From Dyadobacter sp. CECT 9275 (GTDB lineage: Bacteria; Bacteroidota; Bacteroidia; Cytophagales; Spirosomataceae), in contig NZ_CAJRAF010000002.1 of the NCBI RefSeq assembly GCF_907164905.1, positions 930,001-994,000 of the forward strand: 64,000 bases of DNA. The letters are read 5' to 3'. This document shows positions 18,608-26,283 of this stretch, piece by piece (the first letter of the stretch is position 1; every line of letters begins with the position of its first letter). The notes below the pieces were generated by a model. It was not told the origin of the DNA, did no database searches, and was given only the letters and a program-made list of their open reading frames with translations. Position numbers and translations under genes: made by a program.

Positions 18608-18844
18608 TTATTCCTGCAGACCAAAAAGGTATCTGGTAAAGCGCCGTTCCCATGGGAGGCAACGGCGCCGAAATAGATAACGTATGTATATATGCGTTAG
18701 AATTTCGGAATAATGTGTAAAATTTTCAAAAATCACCGGTTTACCGTCATCCGTTATCTTCGGAAGAGCCGCCGGGATATTTTCATCTGAACCAAAATCA
18801 TCCGAAAACAGAGACGAAAAAACATTAAAAATAAAAGTGACCAA
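18608..18844 (-). CDS. possible small protein in the hairpin-rich gap
   Basis: A 78-residue frame with a mixed, protein-like composition (SDENIPAALPKITDDGKPVIF, then FTHYSEILTHIYI). There is no family match that I recognise. Its C-terminal Arg-rich end covers the hairpin at 18641-18668, which argues against a functional gene. It may be chance or a remnant. Confidence 0.2.
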   Translation of the reverse strand: MVTFIFNVFSSLFSDDFGSDENIPAALPKITDDGKPVIFENFTHYSEILTHIYIRYLFRRRCLPWERRFTRYLFGLQE

Positions 18845-19303
18845 TTAAAAAAAGGGCGTATCAAGGAAACAGAAAGGCTTTTTGCAAAAGCGGAAGGCAA
18901 TTGACAAAAACTAAAAAACACTATACACACCACAAGCAAAAAGCTGCCAGGGCTCCTTCACCGGACCTGGCAGGAAAATTTACTACCCTCAACTGTTATG
19001 ACTAAACTTCAACTACTGTCAGCAAACTAAAAAATTAATAACGGGGCTGCCATCAAGAGCTCCGGCAAACTAAAAACCATCTTTGAAACAGGCCGCCAGC
19101 GTGCAGCTGGCGGTAGTAGTACAGTAAGAAGTTTAACAGTTAACCTAAGCACACACGCCAGAAGCCCCATGCCCAGGCAGCGGTTTTTCCGTTACCAAAG
19201 CGGGCAGGTTATGGCAGAAAGCCAGTACGCATGATTACAACTTTACGCATACCTGCCCTGTGGAGGGGAAGTCTCCGCTCCGCCGCTCTACACACACCCT
19301 TGT

Positions 19304-19332
19304 CCTCCGGAGTATATCCGGAGGCTTTTCTC
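19304..19332 (+). terminator. terminator-like hairpin upstream of the C1q-like array
   Basis: CCTCCGGA (19304-19311) pairs with TCCGGAGG (19317-19324) around GTATA, followed by CTTTTCTC. It would end any transcript coming through the gap, or act as an attenuator about 270 nt before the first array gene. Confidence 0.5.
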
Positions 19333-19598
19333 AACGCATCTTACCTCACTTACTTGAACAGCCATGAGAAAGGGCAATGGTACTTATCACCGTTGCCCGG
19401 CTCAATCCACGGCTAAACCGAACTCGTTACATGGCATCACAGAAAGGCCAGGAACTGTCATACAGTCAAACATTCTGTTATTTTAGCTAAGAAGGCAGAC
19501 CGCTTTAAAGGCAATAAATTAAAAACCTAAAAATCAATCAGTTAAACACATTACAATCAGTCGAACAAGTTATTACATTCATCATCAAACTAGAACAA

Positions 19599-20396
19599 AT
19601 GAAACTTTCAGGAATAATCGCAAAAACATTTTTTGCCTCAGCTATGCTATTGACATCCACCAGCATTTTTGCGCAAGTAAAAATCGGAACCAACCCCACC
19701 GCCATTGAAGCGGCCTCCAACCTGGAGGTAGAAGCTTCCACGGCTGGCCGAAAGGTGAAGGTGGATAAAACGACCGGACAACTGACCATAAAGGATGGTA
19801 CTGAGGGTTCAAATAAAGTTCTATTTTCAGACGCCGTTGGAGGATCCAGCTGGAAAAAACTGAAGCTTATGGAAATTTTCTCATTCACTCAGGTTAGCGG
19901 TATTCAGCTAGTAGTGCCCGTCGGCAATAGCCTATGCCAGGATGGAAGTATCAATCCTCCTGCTTGTGCGAAGGACCTAAACCTGAACGGTTCATTCAAT
20001 ATCCATGAAAGTACAAGTGACGTGGTACTGGAGACCCTGTCAATATATACCTCCATAGGAAATGTGGCAGGTTCTAAAAACCAATTTACGCTGATGTTAT
20101 ATGTAGACAAAACGACACCTGGGGTGTTTGAAAGCGTTGGTTACACCCTGGAAACCTCCAGCACCGTGGGCTGTAATGCAAAATCCGTTGGTTTGAAAGC
20201 AGTCCTTAAGGACCTGCCGGTACGAGCTACCCCTTATCAAGTTAAGACGTTCGTCGGCCCATGGTCTAATGATGGACAGTTTGCAGCAGTAGTTGGATTG
20301 GGCAAGGCTGCGGTAGAAGCCGCGCCGTCCGTAAGTCCTTGTGGAACAAGCCCGGCAGAAGGAAATAACAAGCTGACTATCACAGTAATCCAATAA
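19599..20396 (+). CDS. array copy 1: leader L1, stalk, class A head
   Basis: 265 residues. Signal peptide MKLSGIIAKTFFASAMLL with cleavage after IFA. The common stalk runs to about residue 90 (SDAVGGSSW). The class A head, about 170 residues, is shared only with copy 2: FTQVSGIQLVVPVGNSLCQ, PPACAKDLNL, YTSIGNVAGSKNQFTLMLYV and a C-terminal cysteine in SPCGTSP. Four or more cysteines suggest disulfides outside the cell. I do not recognise the head; a jelly-roll is possible. There is no T9SS domain or lipobox. The leader block is almost identical to copy 4 in DNA, although copy 4 has a different head. Confidence 0.85.
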   Translation: MKLSGIIAKTFFASAMLLTSTSIFAQVKIGTNPTAIEAASNLEVEASTAGRKVKVDKTTGQLTIKDGTEGSNKVLFSDAVGGSSWKKLKLMEIFSFTQVSGIQLVVPVGNSLCQDGSINPPACAKDLNLNGSFNIHESTSDVVLETLSIYTSIGNVAGSKNQFTLMLYVDKTTPGVFESVGYTLETSSTVGCNAKSVGLKAVLKDLPVRATPYQVKTFVGPWSNDGQFAAVVGLGKAAVEAAPSVSPCGTSPAEGNNKLTITVIQ

Positions 20397-20489
20397 CATA
20401 TTTACCAAAGTCGGTAGAAGTATTGGGCATGATAAACATTAAACCTTTAAGAAAAAAAATTAAGGAATAATAGAAAATAAGCAAACAAA

Positions 20490-20524
20490 AACAATTATTG
20501 TAGGTATATCCTTCAATAATTGTT
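20490..20524 (+). terminator. hairpin between array copies 1 and 2
   Basis: Perfect 11-base arms AACAATTATTG (20490-20500) and CAATAATTGTT (20514-20524) with a 13-nt loop, flanked by A and T runs. It is a weak AT-rich terminator or a regulatory hairpin, 69 nt before copy 2. Confidence 0.45.
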
Positions 20525-20592
20525 TCCCAAAGCTAACAAATTGAACAATAATATTTAACCTAGTTTTTACTTAAATCTTACACACAAACACT

Positions 20593-21372
20593 ATGAAAAA
20601 ACTTTCAAAAACTCTTCTTGCCAGTGCTATTACTGCAGCACTATTTTCCTCCTCACCACTGTTTGCACAAGTGAAAATCGGATCAAATCCTACTACCATT
20701 GAAGCAGGTTCCAATCTCGAGGTGGAGGCTTCTACCCCGAGCAGACAGGTTAAAGTAGACAAAACCTCGGGACAGCTGACCATTAAAGACGGTACCGAGG
20801 GATTAAACAAAATCCTGGTTTCTGATGCCAATGGCGGAGCAAGCTGGAAAAAGATAAGGTTAACCGATGTTACAACATTCACACAAACATCTGGAATTCA
20901 ACTAGTTATACCATTAGGTAACACCCTTTGTCAGAATGGAAACGTTAACCCACCGGCCTGTGCCAAGGATATGAATCTGGATGGCTCATTCACCATTACT
21001 GAGGTCACAAGTGATGTAATCATAGAGTCGTTATCAATTTATACCTCGGAGGGTAATGTTGCAGGGTCCAAAAACCAGTTCACGATCATGTTGTATGTGG
21101 ACAAAACCACACCCGGAGTATTCGAAAGCGTGGCGTTCTCCTTACAAACTTCCAATATTGTGGGCTGCGACGCGCAATCTGCTAATGTAAAGGCCGTGCT
21201 AAAGGACCTTCCACCAAGGGCTGCACCTTACCAGATTAAGGCATTTGCAGGAGCCTGGTCCAACAATGGAACATTTGCCGTGGTAGTAGGAATGGGTATG
21301 GCAGCAGTGCCGGGCTGTGGTACCACACCATCTGTAGGAAATAACCGTCTCATTGTCAGCGTAACACAATAA
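20593..21372 (+). CDS. array copy 2: leader L2, stalk, class A head
   Basis: 259 residues. The leader MKKLSKTLLASAITAALFSS belongs to a different class from copy 1, but the head is the same class A: FTQTSGIQLVIPLGNTLCQ, PPACAKDMNLDGSFTI, YTSEGNVAGSKNQFTIMLYV and LPPRAAPYQIKAFAGAWSN. The stalk ends SDANGGASW. The conserved cysteines align with copy 1, supporting a real, exported, disulfide-bonded domain. Pairing of the same head with a different leader is one of the signs of module exchange in the array. Confidence 0.85.
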   Translation: MKKLSKTLLASAITAALFSSSPLFAQVKIGSNPTTIEAGSNLEVEASTPSRQVKVDKTSGQLTIKDGTEGLNKILVSDANGGASWKKIRLTDVTTFTQTSGIQLVIPLGNTLCQNGNVNPPACAKDMNLDGSFTITEVTSDVIIESLSIYTSEGNVAGSKNQFTIMLYVDKTTPGVFESVAFSLQTSNIVGCDAQSANVKAVLKDLPPRAAPYQIKAFAGAWSNNGTFAVVVGMGMAAVPGCGTTPSVGNNRLIVSVTQ

Positions 21373-21504
21373 AATCTCAATGACAGTAAGTTGTATAAAC
21401 AAAGTTTCATCCCGCGCAAAGCCCAAACTATAGTATCCGCAACTCCTCAAATAAGTAACCAAAACATTTACCCAAACCATAATTCACACTTTACACAAAA
21501 CACA

Positions 21505-21804
21505 ATGAAAAAACTTTCAAAAACACTGATCGCGGGCACTTTTGCCGCTATGCTATTTTCATCGGCCACGCTGTTTGCACAGGTGAAGATTGGCAGTAAC
21601 CGAACTACCATTGAAGCTACCTCCAACCTGGAAGTGGAGGCTTCTACGCCCAACAGACAAGTAAAAGTGAATAAAACGACCGGGCAGGTTACAATTAAAG
21701 ATGGTACCGAGGGAGATGGTAAAGTTCTGACATCCGATGCAAATGGAAATGTAGGAGATACTGTTGTACTCGCCGCCGCAACTAGGGGCCAACTCGACGT
21801 TTAA
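21505..21804 (+). pseudogene. array copy 3: leader L2 and stalk only, head missing
   Basis: 99 residues from the ATG at 21505; the frame opens upstream to 21391, but the shared leader and its 5' flank place the start here. It matches copy 7 closely through the signal peptide and stalk (SNRTTIEATSNLEVEAST, VTIKDGTEGDGKVLTSDA), then reads NGNVGDTVVLAAATRGQLDV and stops. No head domain is visible in any frame in the 300 nt that follow. It is either a broken copy left by recombination or a deliberately short stalk-only product. Stalk substitutions (NRTT for NPTT, KVNK for KVDK) hint at relaxed constraint. Confidence 0.6.
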
Positions 21805-22107
21805 AATTGTAGTATCCTCCTTTTACACCTATAAAATTGGGGACTGATTATGATCATCTTGACTGGCCCTATTTGAAAAGGTATGCTCCGTTTCCGAGTT
21901 AAGTATCTATGTTTTAATTAATCTAAAATCACACGTATGTAAGTAACTTATTTCTCAACTTAAAAAGTACCCGCAAAGAGTTTGATTCATCTGAATCAAC
22001 CCGGTACCGGTTTCAGACAAATCCTTAATAATGAATCAAATGCGCAAACAATCAAAATAATCGAGTACAGTAACCGAACTATTACATTCATCATCAAACT
22101 AGAACAA
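21805..22107. other. gap between array copies 3 and 4
   Basis: 303 nt without a gene. No head-domain remnant of classes A-D was recognised. The last 27 nt (22081-22107) are identical to the untranslated flank of copy 1, so the repeat unit includes leader DNA upstream of the start codon. Confidence 0.6.
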
Positions 22108-22794
22108 ATGAAACTTTCAAGAATAATCGCAAAAACATTTTTTGCCTCAGCTATGCTATTGACATCCACCAGCATTTTTGCACAAGTAAAAATCGGAACC
22201 AACCCCACCACCATTGAAGCAGCCTCCAATCTGGAGGTAGAAGCTTCCACGGCTGGCCGAAAGGTGAAGGTGGATAAAACGACCGGACAACTGACCATTA
22301 AGGATGGTACCGAAGGGGCTGGGAAAATTCTGAAGTCAGACGCCGTGGGCGGCGCAAGCTGGCAGACCGAAGGGCCTCAAAATTCTCCGGTAATTTTTTC
22401 GGTGACGAATGGTCCTTTACAGGAGCTCCCATTAAGAACTTTCATAAGAATAAATTTTGAAAATAAAAATTTGGATAAAAACAATGTGTTTGATCTGTCA
22501 TCAGATTCCTTTACAATACCTGTGGGGGCTACCGGTTATTACGAAATAGCAGTAAGGACAACGACTCCTCATAAGGACCACGACCTTAACTGCTACGTAT
22601 GGGCCTTTGTAAACGGCGTACAGTCTACCTTGCTGGGAGTCGGAAATTCCGGCCCGGGTTCAGGAGTAATCGTTTCAGGTTCTGTTATTCTCCAGCTGAA
22701 CGCCGGGGACGTTGTTGATCTGAGGGCATGGACGGACAAACCTGACGTAGGCGTAAGCACCAGGAACCTCTTTGTCAATATGCTTTCAAAATAA
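22108..22794 (+). CDS. array copy 4: leader L1, stalk, class B (C1q-like) head
   Basis: 228 residues from the ATG at 22108, chosen because leader and upstream DNA match copy 1; the frame extends to 21982 but those residues are not conserved. Signal peptide and stalk are nearly identical to copy 1. The class B head (SFTIPVGATGYYEIAVRTTT, CYVWAFVNGVQSTLLGVGNS, GSVILQLNAGDVVDLRAW) has the alternating strands and VNG turn of C1q/TNF-like jelly-roll domains. Its partner is copy 6, which has exactly the same length (228). C1q-like heads usually trimerise; that is family knowledge, not shown here. Confidence 0.85.
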   Translation: MKLSRIIAKTFFASAMLLTSTSIFAQVKIGTNPTTIEAASNLEVEASTAGRKVKVDKTTGQLTIKDGTEGAGKILKSDAVGGASWQTEGPQNSPVIFSVTNGPLQELPLRTFIRINFENKNLDKNNVFDLSSDSFTIPVGATGYYEIAVRTTTPHKDHDLNCYVWAFVNGVQSTLLGVGNSGPGSGVIVSGSVILQLNAGDVVDLRAWTDKPDVGVSTRNLFVNMLSK

Positions 22795-23004
22795 CACCCT
22801 TTAACAAAAGGAAAGTATAATATGCAGCTGGCCAGCTCAATTTTAAAACACATGAGAAATATATAAAACAAACACAAAAATCGGATTATATGAGTATAAA
22901 CACAAAACGAAAAGAAGGGCAAGCATAATTAAACTATTACTGGACAAACCGTTGCAATAATGTCCTCTTTAACCTGTTAAGAACACACTTTACACATACA
23001 CACA

Positions 23005-23709
23005 ATGAAAAAACTTTCAAAATCACTATTTGCCAGCGTTTTGACAGCGGCGCTTTGCTCATCCCTAACCCTGTGTGCTCAGGTAAAAATAGGCACAAAC
23101 CCGGAGACCATCGAAGCCACGTCCAACCTGGAAGTGGAAGCTTCCACAGCAGGCCGCAAGGTGAAAGTGGATAATACATCAGGACAGCTTACGATCAGCG
23201 ACGGAACACAGGGTACAGGCAAAGTACTCACTTCTGATGCAACAGGCGGAGCTTCCTGGCAGGACAAAGATGTTTTATGTAATTCATTTGAAGCGAGCAG
23301 AACAAGTCAGACCATTGCAACAGGGGCCAGTACCACCCTCATTCCAACGACTGAGAATTTTGATCCCTCAAATGCATATAATGTCGCCACGGGTGTTTAC
23401 ACAGTCCCTGAAGATGGGGTATATGTGTTCACAGGATCGGCAAATGACGGGGGATCGGCAACTGGTGTCCGCAACTCAATCATTTCTATCCTGAGCGACG
23501 TGAAGGGAAATCTAACGCTTGCCAATAGTGCGGACCTGGCCTATACGAAAGGAATCTGGCTGTCGGTTTCAGCCATTACCAAGGCCGTTGCAGGCGAAAA
23601 AATAACCCTGAAATATAGTGTTGCACATGTGTCCGGCACAAATCCAACCAACATTAATATTGGTGCTATAAGGTTTGCCGGTTCCAGGATGGATTGTAAC
23701 ACCAACTAA
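23005..23709 (+). CDS. array copy 5: leader L2, stalk, class C (C1q-like) head
   Basis: 234 residues. Leader MKKLSKSLFASVLTAALCSS, stalk ending DGTQGTGKVLTSDATGGASW, then the only class C head. In it GVYTVPEDGVYVFTGSAN is a textbook C1q-like strand pair and LWLSVSAITKAVAGEKITLKY-like segments follow (here beginning IWLSVSAIT). The end INIGAIRFAGSRMD matches the closing strand of C1q-like folds. Its 5' flank (cacactttacaca) matches those of copies 3 and 7. It is probably secreted; no anchor is seen. Confidence 0.85.
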   Translation: MKKLSKSLFASVLTAALCSSLTLCAQVKIGTNPETIEATSNLEVEASTAGRKVKVDNTSGQLTISDGTQGTGKVLTSDATGGASWQDKDVLCNSFEASRTSQTIATGASTTLIPTTENFDPSNAYNVATGVYTVPEDGVYVFTGSANDGGSATGVRNSIISILSDVKGNLTLANSADLAYTKGIWLSVSAITKAVAGEKITLKYSVAHVSGTNPTNINIGAIRFAGSRMDCNTN

Positions 23710-23854
23710 AACGCTTAGCAAACCTGAAATTGCAGTGCAGGGAGAAACGTATTGTTACCTCCCAAGTCAGGGAAGCACCCTGTAACAGACAAAACGGACA
23801 GACAAATTAACCAAAACTCAGATTTTCTTTTTAACCAAACTTATGTCACAACTC

Positions 23855-24541
23855 ATGAAAAATCTCACAAAAACCCTCATGGCAGGTACCATCGTAACGG
23901 TTATGTGCTCGGCTCAAACCTTGTTTGCACAGGTCAAAGTGGGCACAAACCCTACTACGATCGAAGCCGCCTCCAATCTGGAAGTAGAAGCTTCCACCAC
24001 TGACCGTAAGGTAAAGGTGGATAAAACAACAGGCCAGCTGACGATCAAGGATGGCACAGAAGGAGCCGGGAAAATACTGACCTCTGATGCAAACGGCGGC
24101 GCGAGCTGGCAAACTCCGGAAGTACAGAATTCTCCTGTTGCTTTTGCCGTGAATACCGGAGCCGCGCAAAACCTGCCACTCAGCACTTTCGTAACGGTCA
24201 ACTTTGACAACAAAGCTTTTGATAAAAATAATGTGTTTAACCTGACCACCAATCAATTCACGGTGCCGGCTAATGGTACAGGATATTATGATCTGAGTGT
24301 AAGGGTTACCACTGCCAATACCAACCACTCGATTAACTGTTATTTGTATATCTACGTAAATGGTGTACAAAACTCCCTGGTGGCGGTAGGAAACGCAGGA
24401 GCAGGCTCGGGAATAATCGTTTCAGGTTCGGTTCTCTCCCAGCTAAACAGCGGAGATGTGGTTGACATTAGGGTATGGACTGATACACCGGATGTAAGCG
24501 TAACCACAAGAAATCTCTATGTAACAATGGCGTCAAGGTGA
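23855..24541 (+). CDS. array copy 6: leader L3, stalk, class B (C1q-like) head
   Basis: 228 residues from the ATG at 23855; an ATG at 23843 adds four residues. The leader MKNLTKTLMAGTIVTVMCSA is distinct from L1 and L2. The stalk is canonical (NPTTIEAASNLEVEAST). The head is class B: QFTVPANGTGYYDLSVRVTT, CYLYIYVNGVQNSLVAVGNA and SGSVLSQLNSGDVVDIRVW align along their length with copy 4, with the same total length. At DNA level the heads of copies 4 and 6 are much more diverged than the leaders of copies 1 and 4, so leader and head have separate histories. Confidence 0.85.
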   Translation: MKNLTKTLMAGTIVTVMCSAQTLFAQVKVGTNPTTIEAASNLEVEASTTDRKVKVDKTTGQLTIKDGTEGAGKILTSDANGGASWQTPEVQNSPVAFAVNTGAAQNLPLSTFVTVNFDNKAFDKNNVFNLTTNQFTVPANGTGYYDLSVRVTTANTNHSINCYLYIYVNGVQNSLVAVGNAGAGSGIIVSGSVLSQLNSGDVVDIRVWTDTPDVSVTTRNLYVTMASR

Positions 24542-24633
24542 TTTGCCGGATAAACCGTATTCCAAACGAAAAACCTAAAACAAAGAAGTTCTGACACAAT
24601 CCTTTGAATCAAACACACTTTACACAAAACACA

Positions 24634-25299
24634 ATGAAAAAACTTTCAAAAACACTGATCGCAGGCACTTTTGCCGCTATGCTATTTTCATCGGCAACGC
24701 TGTTTGCGCAGGTGAAGATTGGTACTAACCCTACCACCATTGAAGCTACCTCCAACCTGGAAGTGGAGGCTTCCACGCCCAACAGACAGGTTAAAGTGGA
24801 TAAAACTACCGGGCAGCTTACAATTAAAGATGGTACGGAAGGGACGGGAAAAGTCCTGATATCCGATGCCAACGGCGGAGCCGCCTGGACGCTGCTGACC
24901 TCTGCGTTCAGGATGACATCTATTACGGATCAAGGGATCACGAGCGGGACTGGCGTTTATTATCTGGTTACCTTCACTGCAGCTCCGCTTGACCAGGATG
25001 CCGGCTGTACCACTGGTGCTTCTTCGAGATATACGGTAAAGCAGGCCGGGACTTATACAGTTCTGGGAAGTATCAATTTTTACACCTTTGCGAACACCGG
25101 TGCCTCCCTACGAATCTTCAAGAATGGTTCCTTCCTAAAGAATGTTGGTATCACTGCCAAATCGATGGAAGCTAACGCCATTGAGATTTCCCTGGTGGAT
25201 TCTGCCGTTGTTGGCGATTATTATGAACTGAAAGCTAACAATAACACCGGAGGTATGATTATCCAATCTGCTGATTTAAACGGGACCAGGATAAAATAA
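24634..25299 (+). CDS. array copy 7: leader L2, stalk, class D (C1q-like) head
   Basis: 221 residues from the ATG at 24634; a TTG at 24604 opens the frame further, but the conserved flank and leader support the later start. The leader and stalk are very close to copy 3. The class D head (RYTVKQAGTYTVLGSINFYT, SLRIFKNGSFLKNVGI, DYYELKANNNTGGMII) has the strand order of C1q-like domains, with a KNG turn in place of VNG. Its length equals that of copy 8, which has the same head but another leader. Confidence 0.85.
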   Translation: MKKLSKTLIAGTFAAMLFSSATLFAQVKIGTNPTTIEATSNLEVEASTPNRQVKVDKTTGQLTIKDGTEGTGKVLISDANGGAAWTLLTSAFRMTSITDQGITSGTGVYYLVTFTAAPLDQDAGCTTGASSRYTVKQAGTYTVLGSINFYTFANTGASLRIFKNGSFLKNVGITAKSMEANAIEISLVDSAVVGDYYELKANNNTGGMIIQSADLNGTRIK

Positions 25300-25475
25300 T
25301 GCCCTTGGTTATCACGGATGAGCATGCAACTCAATATTCAGAAAGAATGGAATCTTCGGCGCCGGTAGATTTCTGATCGGACACAGTAACAATCAATTTA
25401 ATCAATCTAAAACAACTTAATAATCAAACAATTACAATCAATCGAACAATTACATTCATCATCAAACTAGAACCA

Positions 25476-26141
25476 ATGAAAATTACAAGAACTCTGGCAA
25501 AAGCAATATTGGCCTCGGCTATGTTGTTTGCATCATCCAACCTTTTTGCACAAGTGAAAATCGGGACAAATCCTACAAATATTGAACCCGCCTCTAACCT
25601 GGAGGTAGAAGCTTCTACCGCAGACCGTAAGGTGAAAGTGAACAAAACAACCGGGCAACTTACCATTAAGGACGGAACCGAAGGAATAGGGAGAATATTA
25701 ACTTCGGACGCGGTAGGTGGAGCAAGTTGGACATTGGAAACCTCTGCTTTTAGAGCAAGGAGAACCAGTACGCAGGGGATTACAAGTAGCCTGACAGACT
25801 TCTTTAATGTAAATCTTGAGAAAGTAAATTTTGATCAGGATGGAGGGCTAACCATGGGCGCAGCAAGTGGTTTCACTGTTAAAAAACCAGGAACTTACAT
25901 TTTCAATGCCAACATATCTTTTCAGGCCAATTCTCCTACAGCGGCGTCTGTTGCGATATTTAAAAATGGGGTTCTCTTAAAAAACTCCGGTGTAACCGTA
26001 AATTCTAAGGAAAACTATGCCTTTGAAATTTCAATTATTGACATAGCAACTACCGGTGACTTTTATGAACTAAGGGCAAACAACAATACCGGAGGTATGT
26101 TCATTTTCAGTGGAGATTTTTCAGGATCCCGGATGAGGTAA
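25476..26141 (+). CDS. array copy 8: leader L1-like, stalk, class D (C1q-like) head
   Basis: 221 residues. Leader MKITRTLAKAILASAMLFAS and the 5' flank (attacattcatcatcaaact) are of the L1 type seen before copies 1 and 4. The stalk is canonical with KVNKTTGQ and ends SDAVGGASW. The head matches copy 7: FTVKKPGTYIFNANISF, VAIFKNGVLLKNSGV and FYELRANNNTGGMFIFSGD. It is the last array member; 142 nt separate it from the next secreted protein gene. Confidence 0.85.
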   Translation: MKITRTLAKAILASAMLFASSNLFAQVKIGTNPTNIEPASNLEVEASTADRKVKVNKTTGQLTIKDGTEGIGRILTSDAVGGASWTLETSAFRARRTSTQGITSSLTDFFNVNLEKVNFDQDGGLTMGAASGFTVKKPGTYIFNANISFQANSPTAASVAIFKNGVLLKNSGVTVNSKENYAFEISIIDIATTGDFYELRANNNTGGMFIFSGDFSGSRMR

Positions 26142-26283
26142 CCGAAATGATCGCAGGTGAAAGTGAGCACCATTTATTCATAATTGCCTTAGTCCCTTGA
26201 CGGATTATGCAGTGGATAAAACAATAACACACAATCACAGAGTAAAACAAAAATTTCTTTTAACACACTAACAAATCGAAACA

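Larger units (their letters stand above)
17945..19598. other. 1.65-kb gene-poor, hairpin-rich region
   Basis: No convincing gene fills this gap. It is AT-rich at 18290-18420 and 18780-18930. Perfect or near-perfect hairpins occur at 18641-18668 (GCGCCGTT/AACGGCGC), 18944-18973 (CTGCCAGG/CCTGGCAG), 19093-19113 (CCGCCAGC/GCTGGCGG), 19304-19324 (terminator-like) and 19372-19398 (GGGCAATGGT/ACCGTTGCCC, one wobble), with a long-range pair GGGCAGGT/ACCTGCCC at 19202-19258. It could hold a long structured leader of the array that starts at 19599, an unrecognised RNA, or gene remains. Confidence 0.5.
19572..26141 (+). repeat. tandem array of eight mosaic paralogous genes
   Basis: Eight same-strand genes share a signal peptide, the start AQVKIGxNPTTIEA, and the stalk NLEVEAST-x2-R-x-VKVDKTTGQLTIKDGTEG ending in SDAxGGASW. 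The C-terminal heads fall into four classes: A in copies 1 and 2, B in 4 and 6, C in 5, D in 7 and 8; copy 3 has none. Leader classes are distributed differently: L1 in 1, 4 and 8; L2 in 2, 3, 5 and 7; L3 in 6. By direct reading, copies 1 (19572-19801) and 4 (22081-22310) differ at only 6 of 230 positions, including 27 untranslated bases, although their heads differ in class. Copies 3 (from 21485) and 7 (from 24614) differ at about 14 of 220. Confidence 0.9.

Noticed and set aside
21982..22107. Upstream extension of array copy 4
   Set aside because: The 42 extra residues are not signal-like, and the matching 5' flank of copy 1 is untranslated; the start is 22108.
19572..26141. CRISPR array or diversity-generating retroelement as explanation of the repeats
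   Set aside because: The repeated units are whole genes of about 0.7-0.8 kb, with no short regular spacers, and no reverse transcriptase or Cas gene is in the window.
19572..26141. Shufflon-type inversion system
   Set aside because: All cassettes have the same orientation, and I see no site-specific recombinase or inverted sites in the window.
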